Part shown: one piece after another, positions 54,501 to 63,100 of the stretch | Position numbering within the stretch: position 1 is the first letter of the stretch | Layout: each line of letters opens with the position of its first letter | Origin: Paragonimus skrjabini miyazakii | Lineage: Eukaryota; Platyhelminthes; Trematoda; Plagiorchiida; Troglotrematidae | DNA: 64,000 bases | NCBI GenBank assembly: GCA_014338405.1 | Contig: JTDE01002974.1 | Coordinates: 23,153 to 87,152, forward strand | Reading direction: 5' to 3' | Program-made: the position numbers and the translations under genes | The notes under the pieces: model-generated | What the model was told of the DNA's origin: nothing | The model's database searches: none | Seen by the model: only the letters and a program-made list of their open reading frames with translations

Positions 54501-57500
54501 AGAAATCGTCACTCTTAATGATGAGCCTCGACGAGTTTGCAACATATGCATCGTCACAAACCAGTAGCTGTGTTTTGTTCACAACCAACAACATCAGTCA
54601 TCTATGTATGTCATGTATTCAGACCTGTATTCTTATTAAAGGGGCCCGTGTATGAAGTCAGCTTTGCCCAGTGGTTACAGGAGCCGTGTGAAAAATCTAC
54701 GTAACATCTTAACGAGGAACATTTACGGAAACAGAGCTAAATTTGAAAGAATAGACGTGGGGCAACTGTTTTATTTGAGGGACGGCGGGAATTATGGCAC
54801 TAGATTAACTCAAACTTAGGCAATTATCGTCAGGTGTGCAGTTTACTTATGAAAAGAAAAGAAACCTAAGTATCTAACCAAGTTCTGTAAACGTGCACTC
54901 ATAATGTGTCCAGTGAAGTTATTTTTATTTCCATTTCTTAATGAACTAAAAAAGTCATGCATCGCGTTTTATAAAATATTATGTCAATCATTCAGTTTGA
55001 TGTGGCTACACAATAAGGCTAAATATGGAAACAGAATTTCCAGAATACTAGTAATTTTGTGACTAGATCTCTCACATTATTGGAAAACGACAAGTACGTT
55101 GTCCATATTGGGAAGCACAGCTTGTGACAAAACAGCTGAATGAAAATTGAACTACTGCTAGAAATATCACAAGATTCAGACGTTTATCACCTGTCTAGAT
55201 TGCATGCATCTAAAGCACGAACCATTAACATACCGTTTGATGGTGAGGGATAACACAGAAATGAAGTGGTCATGATAATATGTGAATTTCAAATGCTATT
55301 CAAACAATGTGGATTACGACGTACTTATTCATGATTCGATTCTTTTTTACAAACTCAAAACAATCAACGATATTCCTGTAAATACATATGCTGATGGTGT
55401 CATCACAGTGATATTATCAACCACGAAGACTCGATTCTGTCAGATAGATCAACAAATGTGTTAGTATGGTTTGGAGATCATCAGCAAATTCAAACCACAG
55501 CAAAAAATATTTCTGGACATGGCTTTACTAATTTTTGGGGATAAAAGGCTGATAGATATGTTCAACTATTCAGTTTCCGTATACGCCGGATCATCCAAGA
55601 ATTATCAACTTGACAAACCTGGCAAATATCTCGGATTGTTAATTCCTAGTGACCTGTCTCGGTCATTGTATGTCTTATTAAACTTACGATTTTTATCTGC
55701 TTGCTTCTTCACTGAAGCATCCAATCCTAAGAAACGGTTTATAATTCCATCCACTGACGACATGGTCTCACAACACTTCAACAATCATGATTAATTTGCC
55801 AATAGTCGTCTTTATCGCTCGTCCTTCACAGTGTTCATCAAATTTATGGCTTGTAGTAAAACCGGTTTATCTTTTAAATTCACGGTTACACTCAGTTTTA
55901 CTCACGCATTTTCACTTCCCTCGTTCCTCGTAATTTATCTTTGCAGATGTAGGAAAAGATGATGATTTGGTGGTTTATCCCATTACATTTATTTTGGCTT
56001 TTATCATTTAATGAACTTGTATTGTGATTACTTCGTCGCTACTAGAAGTTTCCAATAATTACTATGTTCACCGGTTGGGTGTCCACTCATCTGAATTGAA
56101 TAAATCAGGCTGTAGTTGATCATCGCCTTGCCCCCAGACGTCGAATGTAAGTCTCAAAGATTGACGGCGCTCATTGAAAGTTGACTGCTGTGGCCTCGTG
56201 GCTATAGCTGATATTACACCCTACAAATGTACTAATGAGTGTTTCGGTCATGGATCACTCTGTTGGTCCAAGTCAGGACTGAATAAGTCGTTCAGTCACG
56301 TAGAGTATAGCACAGTGTTTCTTCTTTATAAATATAGTGAACACTGCGAAGACCGTGTTGGTTTGTCCGGAATGCGATCACTTTTGTAGGACCTCCCATA
56401 AATAGCTTTCTTCCTCACATTTTATGTATGTCACTTTTATAGCATAATATTTCATTGTTTCTTGGATCGTTAAACTATCGGACAGCATAATGTGCGATTC
56501 ACCTGCATGCTGAATTGGATCCGAGAGTGGAAATTCTGTGAACATAAAGTTGTGCACATTTCGATTTCTGTCAGGGAATAATGATCTACTTGCTCTGTTG
56601 TGAGCATTTACCATAATAAGCAAATGACAAAACATAATTTGAATGAAAGGCCGCTCTGAGTTTCTAAGTGTTCCATAACTTTATTACTAAATGAACAACT
56701 AAAATGATGTCAAATATGATTACATGAAATTATCCCATTGACACACGTTCGGTTGGCATGGAGATTATAAGGGATAAGTATCTAATAAATTACACAGTTT
56801 AGCCCCAGTTACTCACTTTCAAACAGCATTGCAAGTCTTAGTTCCAGTGTTTCTCATGCGTTCTTGGAATCGGCCGAGTGCATTGGTTTCGCTATAAAAT
56901 GCCCCAGATTTTCATTAACATGTATTGGGTTCCTTTTCGGCCACAAAGTCATATTGGCCAACAATTAATGTGAAGGTATGTAGGAAAGATATAGTAAAAC
57001 GTCTTCAAAGCATCATTTAACCAAACATATTCTCCAATTAGGATACTCTCGGTCAGATATTCGTAGCCTGAACTATGGCGATCTTAAAATGTGACACGGG
57101 GTTTCTCCTGAGATCAATTTGTTTGATAAAATATCCTCCTTAACAGAGTCTTTTATTCCAGCGATTAGGAATTAACCTTTTCACATGCATTTTCTTTTTT
57201 GTGAAATCATCAGTTAGCATGTATAAAAAATATGAGGTATGCAACAGATCACAAATAGTTTCAAATGTTGTTTTTTTAAATTTCGCATCCATCAGAAAAA
57301 CATGCGTTGCTTTAAGTGCACGCGTTCGAGCAAACAGTGTGTTGAATAGCTGACAAACTAGAAAAACAGAAGCGCATTTACTGAACACTATAAGCCTTTT
57401 GTTCAGACAAATATGGCAGACATTATCACCGGAAAACTCATTAAATCATTATCAACAATATCGACAAAGTACATCAGTTTAACCTAGTTACGAAGTTGGA

Positions 57501-60145
57501 ATATCACTAACCACTATCGTCACCTGTTCAATGACAAGTTACATTAAAACCCGTCTGGATTTCAAGGTTGAACTGAAGAGAAATCACAAGATTACAAATT
57601 TATTGTTTCACATCGTGGTTAACAAGACGAATCATACATCATTATACTACCAATTGCCCAATGTGATGTGTTAGTGAGAAACAGTCAGGACTTGGCCCAG
57701 GTAAGGTGTTGCAGATTATTTGAAATTCTGAGTAAGAGAGCCTGTGTGTTGAAGCCTGTACTAGCGCGGAAAAAAGCTGGGAATAAAAGACGACTGTTAT
57801 CTTCAAACAACCTATTTCGTGCATGAAAGGGAAACCACTGATGAACGGTGTAGTTAAGAGAGAAATTTGTATGCGTAAATTAGTTCTTAATTAAGGTGGA
57901 GAAGGACGAAACATGCTTTCAGACAGGTACCTCGTCAACTTAGTGTTATATTGTAACACAAATTATCTCGCATATATTTTAGCGGTACCTGCCTGTGAAA
58001 AACTACACTCGAAACATTTAATTTCATCTGCTACCATGTGAGGTGTTGATAACGGTTAACACTGACATTGTGCACAACAAGTTACGATTAGCTGACAACT
58101 TGTTTAGAACAGATAGATCACATTACCTTAGCTTCAAGTCAAAAGTACAAATGATGGGTAGCCTGAATCTTTAAGCCAGAAAAGTCACAGTCATTCTGGT
58201 GAGGGCGTTCCAATTATGTCATCCCACACTAGAAGATATTTCAGGAATGTTCATTCAAATACCTCCAAACTAGTTGTCGAATAATAAACCAAAATATTGT
58301 TGGAGCATGTGTAGTGCATTATCTTGACGAATAGATATGGATGGACATCACAGTTCTGTGGCAGCTGACACGTTTTTTCGGTACACGAAGTTTCGAGCAG
58401 CACTCTAATCCAACTGGTAGATCCATAAATCTGTATCCGTTGAACCCTCAATTTAAAATGTCTCTTATTGGAAAACAGATTTTATGATGGATTGAAGAGT
58501 ACAAGTGAATACTCACTCAGTTATATTCTATTGGAAATAAAATCACATTGTCGTGTGGAGGTTATTAACATTAGGAGAGGTAAGCCAAGAACAAAGACAA
58601 TAATCGACGTTTCATTTACGCAAATGATAAATGGAGTATAACCTGGTATTATCACTAATATATAACGAAATGTAACCAGTAAGTTCTGATCCGTTGACCA
58701 GAGGTTACTAGATTAGTAGACAATTCGGTAAAACGTGCCGTGTGAAATTAAAATTAATTTATGACTGTACACATGATAATGCGGTAACATAAACTGTGTT
58801 TTGAATACCACCTCAACCAATACTATTAGTTCAATAGATTAGAGACTGCTACTAGACACCACCGAACGCGATTTTGGATCAGCATGTGGTGTCACAAACA
58901 ATGAACAGCTTTTTACTGTTCGGTAATTAGTTCATCATGCTAGTCGATCACAAAAATTACAATACCAAAAGACATTCAAACTTTCATGGGATAACTGGCA
59001 CAGTTGGACAGATGAGATCGCCGGTAATATCAAAGCAGAATGAATCGTAACACCATAGCTTCCAGGTGGACGTTGCGGCTGTTATTCTCTGGAATTTTTA
59101 GCCAAACAATAAATCATTTCAGAGGCCGTGTAAATAGACTTTTGTTGTACTCATTTGCGTGTACACAGTTAAAAACAGCGAACAAACTGATGCTTAGACA
59201 TACATCTTTTATGGCGTTTGTTGCGTTATTCAAACTAAGGAAGAGTCATTAATAGACGTCCGACGGTCAAAAGAAACCTTTACAATGAAGGCCTCGCAGC
59301 ACCATTTCATCTGCCACTTGTTTACAAACAACTGAATGGGGTCTAGTCCCAACGTACAAAGTTATGCACACACCTGGTCAACCACTAGCTTAACTCCACG
59401 AATCAACCAGATCAGAAGAATGGAGGAAACGTCTTTTCACGTCAGAGTTGGACACAAAAGAAGCGAATGTGCGGCCAGAATTTCGTTGCAGAAAGAGTCG
59501 GCAAACTAGAAGAATCTGCTCAGATACGTCGTCCCAGTGGAATAGGACGAAATGTCTAAGACCCTGCCAGAGTGCCACATAATCGTCGATAAACCGAGGT
59601 TAAAGCATATTTAGCGGCCACCATATAACTAATACAAACACACTGCCATATATGTGTAATGTATCAGTCTGAATGTATGATAGACATTCAACATCTGTCC
59701 AGGTTCGTTTGTCACCACTTCTACGGGATGGTCCATTGTGTCCAGATATCGGACGCTGGTGAGCTAGTCGCTGGTTTACAATCGGTTGTTTTTGAAATTA
59801 AACGTGCATGTTTGCTTTTCATTCAGCAGTTTTCTGATCTCTGACCAACAAACACAAAACAGATCAGGCCAATGCGTTTTCTCTCATTGTTGTAAAGATC
59901 TATGAACGACTTAATCAGTTATCGCAACCATATCAGATTACTATTCAGTTTCCTGTTTACAGTCGTTTTCAAAAATGCGGTTAGTCTTTCAAAATATACA
60001 TAGTCGAACAGGAACTGAACTTACCGTCTTGATCGTAATGGTTCCAAACTTCCACAAACTGAGCAGCTGTGAACATTTTCATCTTTTTAGATCGATGGTC
60101 TTTGAATTGAGCCAAATAGTTATCAGAACGATTTGAAGTGGTCAT
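12450..60145 (-). CDS. Calbindin-like six-EF-hand protein, 5' half (exons 1-5, partial)
   Basis: This is a cytosolic Ca2+ buffer/sensor of the calbindin-D28k / calretinin / secretagogin / Drosophila calbindin-32 family. Five exons (60025-60145, 34415-34500, 29159-29248, 18623-18709, 12450-12506) join into 441 nt, or 147 codons, without a stop. EF-hand loop 1 is residues 38-49 (DQDGNGFIEGTE). Loop 2 is 88-99 (DENADNRIELME, with Asn instead of the usual Gly at loop position 6). Loop 3 is 134-145 (DKDKSGFIEADE). The linker ILPTEENFLLLF after loop 2 is a hallmark of this family and argues against calmodulin or troponin C. Family members have six EF-hands in roughly 260-310 residues, so about half is present and the rest should lie left of the window. 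Every junction is GT-AG; intron phases are 1,0,0,0,0. Which calbindin paralogue it is cannot be decided here. Confidence 0.93.
12507..18622 (-). other. Intron 4 of the calbindin-like gene
   Basis: A 6,116-bp GT-AG intron between exons 4 and 5. It contains the decayed 3' part of a Penelope-like element in antisense orientation to the gene (about 13735-14325). I recognise nothing else in it. Confidence 0.85.
13735..14325 (+). mobile_element. Decayed 3' end of the same Penelope-like family
   Basis: Plus-strand nucleotide homology to the copy at 50850-52812. The block around 13785-13840 (GTCTAGCAGCTGCTGTATCC) matches its counterpart with few changes, the translated TSVTSHC-KYSS-SVSYM segment corresponds to the GIY-YIG region, and TTTGTGTTGACGCTGCGGCT corresponds to the end of the coding part. 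About 70 bp past the stop also align. Several stops and shifts are present. It is antisense to the host gene, in intron 4, and is clearly older than the copy in intron 1. Confidence 0.8.
18623..18709 (-). CDS. Calbindin-like exon 4 (residues 100-128)
   Basis: Twenty-nine codons between acceptor TATGACAG and donor CGG|GTAAGT, phase 0 at both ends. It begins MAKILPTEENFLLLFHRDN, the conserved linker following EF-hand 2 in calbindin-family proteins, and ends PLESSIEFMR, the entering helix of EF-hand 3. The match to the family linker is the strongest evidence for the assignment of the whole gene. Confidence 0.95.
20150..20480 (+). repeat. Hammerhead SINE-like element, copy 1
   Basis: This shares blocks with the copies at 36855 and 39926 in the same order: GATCGGGCAA, then GTGGTTGAGCG (A-box-like), then a B-box-like region, AAGGATATGCACTGCTGA, CGAAACT, CTAGTGCTTCC and a GAATGCGGCGGCTGCGG tail. 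Layout and tail resemble the Schistosoma Sm-alpha SINE-like hammerhead repeats. Ends are approximate. Confidence 0.68.
20350..20408 (+). ncRNA. Hammerhead-ribozyme-like motif, copy 1 (type I)
   Basis: Stem I pairs GCACT with AGTGC and, across an internal loop (ATAT/TT), AAGG with CCTT. The core reads CTGAATA where CTGANGA is required, so G8 is replaced by T. CGAAA is intact. A tiny stem III (ACT-CC-AGT) is followed by the GTC cleavage triplet. Very short stem III is typical of Schistosoma-type hammerheads. Stem II (GCCC/GAGC) is only partly paired. The G8 change and weak stem II predict little or no self-cleavage. Confidence 0.62.
21288..21625 (-). mobile_element. Penelope-like GIY-YIG fossil, minus strand, head-to-head partner
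   Basis: On the minus strand near 21510-21545 the translation reads ETRAKEHIPK, and the underlying bases AAACCAGAGCCAAGGAGCAC match the plus-strand partner at about 21735 almost exactly. Downstream are INISSSFRVLL and LKHVEISSISRR, matching the C-terminal tail of the family. A long frame of 109 codons crosses it, but the homology jumps between frames, so it is a fossil. Confidence 0.6.
21640..21990 (+). mobile_element. Penelope-like GIY-YIG fossil, plus strand
   Basis: Around 21728-21775 the translation reads TERAIKTRAKEHIQK, the Arg/Glu-containing helix of the Penelope GIY-YIG nuclease. Near 21908-21965 it reads NSQLLKYAVALLLNRCQ, the expected C-terminal tail. Stops and shifts interrupt it. 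It belongs to a different subfamily from the copies at 13735 and 50850 (RAKEHI versus RIKEHV, low nucleotide similarity). Confidence 0.6.
29159..29248 (-). CDS. Calbindin-like exon 3 (residues 70-99, EF-hand 2)
   Basis: Thirty codons, phase 0 at both ends. Acceptor TTTCACTTTCGAG precedes ACC-ATT-TCC and the donor is GAG|GTTTGT. It encodes TISQEELDLMKKEFMDTF, the entering helix, followed by the whole second EF loop DENADNRIELME. Loop position 12 (Glu) is the last residue of the exon. Loop position 6 is Asn rather than Gly. The remaining ligands (D1, N3, D5, R7 backbone, E9, E12) are compatible with Ca2+ binding, though affinity may differ. Confidence 0.94.
29309..29342. repeat. 17-bp perfect tandem duplication
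   Basis: ATATCATTTACATCCAC occurs twice head to tail. It lies 61 to 94 nt upstream of the exon 3 acceptor on the host gene strand, in the 3' end of intron 2. Confidence 0.9.
30285..30345 (+). ncRNA. Orphan hammerhead-like remnant, copy 4
   Basis: GCACTG (30290-30295) could pair with AGTGC in TAGTGCTTCC, and GGGCGAAAT precedes it as in the other copies. TGAAAGGGGTTGACTG follows, as in copies 2 and 3. The CTGANGA box is degraded and no matching 5' half is visible, so this is a weak call. Confidence 0.3.
31500..32110. repeat. Imperfect tandem duplication, period about 306 bp
   Basis: The segment ending at about 31797 and the one ending at about 32103 align: AACATTTGTTT(G/A)ATT...CGTTTTTTGAA(C/T)ACAAC, offset 306 bp, with weaker similarity upstream (CGTGAGTTGACA / CGTGAGCTGACA). 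Both contain no gene. It could be a small satellite seed or a duplicated repeat end. Confidence 0.6.
32947..33046. other. Assembly gap of exactly 100 N
   Basis: Exactly 100 N, which normally marks a gap of unknown size, inside intron 2. The length of intron 2 is therefore uncertain. Confidence 0.97.
34415..34500 (-). CDS. Calbindin-like exon 2 (residues 41-69)
   Basis: Acceptor TTTTTAG precedes GA-AAT-GGT, which completes the Gly codon begun in exon 1 and gives NGFIEGTELDNFLREFV, the second half of EF-hand 1 and its exiting helix. It runs on through TSVFSEELGNE to donor GAG|GTAGGT. The 86 nt (2+84) fit exactly between a phase 1 and a phase 0 intron. The exon is inside a larger open frame that reads into the flanking introns; only this part has the family pattern. 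Confidence 0.93.
36855..37170 (+). repeat. Hammerhead SINE-like element, copy 2
   Basis: Shares GAGTTAACAG, GATCGGGCAAC, CTCACAAGCGAG and GTGG(T/C)TGA blocks with copy 3, and AAGGATATGCACT, CTAGTGCTTC and GAATGCGACAGCTGCG blocks with copy 1. An A-box-like GTGGTTGAGCG (36926-36936) and a B-box-like GGAGTTCTAGTCC (37019-37031) suggest a pol III, tRNA-like head. Confidence 0.68.
37042..37100 (+). ncRNA. Hammerhead-ribozyme-like motif, copy 2
   Basis: Stem I (GCACT/AGTGC) is kept and stem II is a perfect GCTC/GAGC hairpin. The core is damaged: CTAACGA instead of CTGANGA, CAAAA instead of CGAAA, and AATC instead of a GTC-type site. It is therefore a dead copy. Confidence 0.55.
39926..40210 (+). 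repeat. Hammerhead SINE-like element, copy 3
   Basis: The 5' part (GAGTTAACAG, GCGATCGGGCAACCT, GACTCACAAGCGAG) matches copy 2 closely. The 3' part keeps CTAGTGCTTCTC, AAAAGGGGCTGG and GGAATGCGAGCTG. The hammerhead core (about 40105-40165) is degraded, with CGATGG and GCAAAAC in place of the consensus. Confidence 0.6.
42765..42850 (-). repeat. tRNA-derived SINE-like head
   Basis: The minus strand reads GGCTTTGTAGCTTAGTTAG then TAGAGC, a good pol III A box and D-arm, followed about 35 nt later by AGTTTGAAGTCC, a B-box-like T-arm. The anticodon region does not fold properly, so it is not a functional tRNA. A 141-codon frame (42598-43023, minus) runs through it and is most likely repeat sequence rather than a protein. 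It differs from the hammerhead family. Confidence 0.5.
43143..44056. other. Assembly gap of 914 N
   Basis: A sized gap inside intron 1, next to the tRNA-derived SINE-like sequence. The long frames reported across it in both directions consist of N and are not genes. Confidence 0.97.
50925..51659 (-). pseudogene. Penelope-like C-terminal part with GIY-YIG endonuclease
   Basis: An uninterrupted frame of 244 codons to a TAG. It starts in the RT thumb/linker (MHFESFCPVQHKRSLVRTLF) and ends in a GIY-YIG-type nuclease: KYSCTCSMSYIGGTNRQLAV followed by RIKEHVPKW, where the conserved Arg and Glu lie. His residues in HVIQTGH and the tail LFAEALAIKR match the usual C-terminal pattern of Penelope elements. 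The nuclease makes the target nick. Upstream RT frames are broken, so the part is classed as pseudogene although this segment itself is open. Confidence 0.87.
51660..51994 (-). pseudogene. Penelope-like RT palm, frame-shifted, with YVDD
   Basis: Two further frames carry the continuation of the RT. The first reads VDGVAMGSPLGPLLAAFFMA (RT block B). After a second shift comes FYRRYVDDILAIF (catalytic block C, YVDD at 51858-51869), LKLTRE, GCLPYLDILVTRRPDG and YRKPTWTG. A TAG at 51663-51665 then interrupts the join to the next open part; in relatives this position commonly holds a sense codon. All catalytic motifs are still visible, which suggests fairly recent inactivation. Confidence 0.85.
51995..52812 (-). 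pseudogene. Penelope-like RT, N-terminal and finger/palm part
   Basis: An open frame of about 270 codons, ending at a TAG. Recognisable motifs in order: LGPDKCSGVVLMDKAEY (N-terminal Penelope RT domain), RTPHMYGLPKSHKP (RT block 2), LMSMCNAPQHKLSRWLADLL, and SFDVTSLFTNIPL (catalytic block A with the first Asp). The upstream end is open beyond the first Met, through KNQDWLKVKLVD, so the true start is lost by 5' truncation. The frame then shifts into the one carrying VDGVAMGSPLGPLLAAFF near 51920-51980. Confidence 0.88.
60025..60145 (-). CDS. Calbindin-like exon 1 with start codon (residues 1-41)
   Basis: Encodes the N-terminus, from MTTSNRSDNYLAQF to the first part of EF-hand loop 1 (EVWNHYDQDG). 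The ATG complement is at 60143-60145. An in-frame TAA lies 15 nt upstream (60158-60160), and the context AAAAATGA has A at -3, so this start is well supported. The 3' end is a donor G|GTAAGT (intron bases begin at 60024). It leaves one base of the Gly codon, so intron 1 is phase 1 and interrupts the Ca2+-binding loop at loop position 4. The N-terminal 22 residues are basic and polar with no signal peptide, fitting a cytosolic protein. A non-coding upstream exon cannot be excluded. Confidence 0.93.
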
Positions 60146-63100
60146 TTTTTCGACTAGTTACTTTTTAAATTATACCTTAAATTTTCACACTTTCAGATCG
60201 ATCAACGATTAACCGCGACCTGGCGAAGGAATTGATGATACTAATGACCGTTTAGTCAGTATACTGTCACTGTTGGTTGTCCGGCGATCACTATGTGTAC
60301 GTATGTAGACACGTGGTAGGATAAATTTTTCCCATGACTTTGAGTTACTCTTGTTGCAAATATGATTGAGAGTATGAGGTGAATTTGGCAGTGGAGCAGA
60401 GAGCTGATTGGCTCATTCCGATTGGTGTTCTTATTAGTGAATTAAAAGGGATATACCGATTGAAGATAGACATCACTGCATAAACGGTGACTATCACTCA
60501 TATCAGGTATGAAAATAATGTCAAATACACCCGTTCGTGAACTTGATTCGTTAGACTTATCAGGGTGTTGTTCATTTGGAATCGTTCATCAAAAACATTC
60601 TACTCCACCAATCAGAATCAACATCTTGTCATAAGGCCACCTGTGATAGTATAAACTAGATGACTAACTACGTATTTATGAATATCCTCACCAAAATTTC
60701 TCCGTATTTTGCAACGTCTGAAAGGTCTCAGAATGTATGCATTGAGCAATACATAAGGTAAGATAAACTGAACCCATAAGTTAGAGGCTAAACTTCATTT
60801 GAATTCAGTCCACTAAGAAATCGTGATTTTTCAGTAATCAGTTGGATTTAATGCGTAGTTGGTGTTCTGCCTTTAGAAAGCGCAGCAACTTCAACAGTGT
60901 TCGGCAACAACTGCAGCCGGGGATACGGTTAGTAAACTATTTATGCTAAACTATTTTCAAAGCTGCAGTGGTCGGCACAATCATCCCGACATTTAAATCA
61001 CGGTCATCGCAAAGCTGCGGATTGGTAGTGCATCTTAACGAAAAGAGAAATCGAATTCGGTATCCCTTTTTGGAAAGAGTTAACTAGAAATAATTTTTTA
61101 TCAACTGTAAATGATGATCAGTGTGTGACAGTGAAAAAAAACGAATTTCTCTTCAGTAACTTGTGGCCGGTTCGGAAATAAAGCGTTCACTCAACCAAAT
61201 AATAACAACTGATGGCTTGTTGATACACAGTGTCGTTTGTGTCGTTCAGACAGCATCAATTACCAGAGTCAAAGAATATCCATCCGTGTCAGTAAAAACG
61301 GCAACCACTGTGCAATTCGTGTCCCCTTTAGCGAACATTTCAGTCACCGGCGATACAGTGCCAACTCCCTTTGCTGAGGCATTCAACGAAAACGCTAGTT
61401 TGTTGTGGAATTTCAACGTGTGCTCCTTTGATTTATGCTGGTTACTATTAGTGTCACTCCACAATCTCACTGCTTAGTCTGCCGGTTTCCAGAAACCCAC
61501 ACATATATATGAAGTGAACTAGGGATTATCTGTCCCCGTTTCTGCTTACTATATTATATACGTACAAACTTGACGCTGGTAACACTCTTTGGCTCCGCAT
61601 AGATGGTGATGTCACATGAGGATTGATAACACTTGAATTGCGCAAAATTCAGTGAGCATTTTATGTTCCAGAAATGCAGATAAATCTAAGATAAACTAGA
61701 TGGTAAAATCTCATATATGAAGTTTACTCGATTGGCAAACAAAATGAAAATTTCATTCATGATAACCTGCAACCAAAACGAATGAGTGAAAGTATGCTTA
61801 GCGTATTAGTACGATCCTGATGTTATGTAATTCTATTTGTAGCGCTCATCGCAGCCGTAAAATATCTTTCACCACATTTGAGTCAGCCTTAGATTCATTT
61901 TGAACTGCTCTGCTTGCAGGCCGTCCAAGTTAAGTACTCTAAATGACTGATGGGAATTGTATCAATTTCTCCAAATTCCTCTGGATTAACTGTACTATGG
62001 AAGCTGCTGATATCAACCAAAGACAAACACTTGATAAATGAGTAATCAAGTACTTTATGATGCAGCAATTTTGTCTGCACCTAAACACAAACATATAAAT
62101 AATTTGACATTAGTACATTCTCTACATCTCTGTCAACACATGCTAGTGTTGTGACCGCTTTACCTGAAAATTCGTTTATTGCGCAAACTCCCGTATAGAT
62201 CATGTCAAAAATTAAACCACAAACGCATACACTCATTTGCACGTTAAACATGCATTCACATACATCATTGTCATTCGCCTTGGTGGAACTTCTGCCGTAG
62301 TGCGTACACATTATTCCAATAGTCTCTTCTTGTCCGTCGTCTTCCTGGCGCTCGGAGCTCGCTCTTTTTTTCCTGAATGTCGCATGTGGGTAATATACTA
62401 ATTGTGAGTAGTATACTACTCACAACAAAACTGCCTGTCATACAACACTAGTACAAACACACACAATGTACGCCATGTAAAACACAGAACATTAGTAAAA
62501 CGTTTGGATTATTTCATAAACCCTGCGATACAATTTATTAATCTTAATCTGGTGGCATCGAATTTGTTAGACTTGTGACTATCATTCAAGTAAGTAGTTG
62601 ACAATCAGTGATGCGCCTATGTAGACAGCCAGCTGTTCATTCATAAACACCTGAAATGTAAAGTGCTGTCTATCCTATGTAGAAATTTGATTTGCTTTTG
62701 TTGAGCCAACAAGTGTGGTTACAAAACAATCTAATCGAAGCAATCCCAAGACTATGTAGAGCAGGCAGTCTTCGTGTCGAAATCAACGAAATCATTGTTT
62801 CTATAACATAAATGGACTATCACTTCGAACCAAAACTATGTCGATTATTCTCAGGACTGACTAACGTAACAGTTTTGGAGTCTAGGACAATCACCAAAGT
62901 TTTTTGACTAAAGGTAAAATAGTGGACGTCAAAAGCTATACTCTCAGTGATCCAGTGAGAACTAAATAACCAGTTAACGTTGAAACCTCCGTCGATTTAT
63001 CTATGGGTTAATCTAAATCCCGTTGGAATGACGCCCTCTGACATTGAAGCTACTACCGCGGTAAACATGCGGCAGAGCATATGCTACAAACAGATTGCTA

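Larger units (their letters stand above)
34501..60024 (-). other. Intron 1 of the calbindin-like gene
   Basis: A 25,524-bp intron as assembled, splitting EF-hand loop 1. It includes a 914-N gap, two hammerhead SINE-like copies, a tRNA-derived SINE-like element and the most complete Penelope-like element of the window. The stretches 44100-47950 and 52900-60000 contain nothing I recognise apart from short direct repeats (for example near 53446-53473). Confidence 0.85.
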
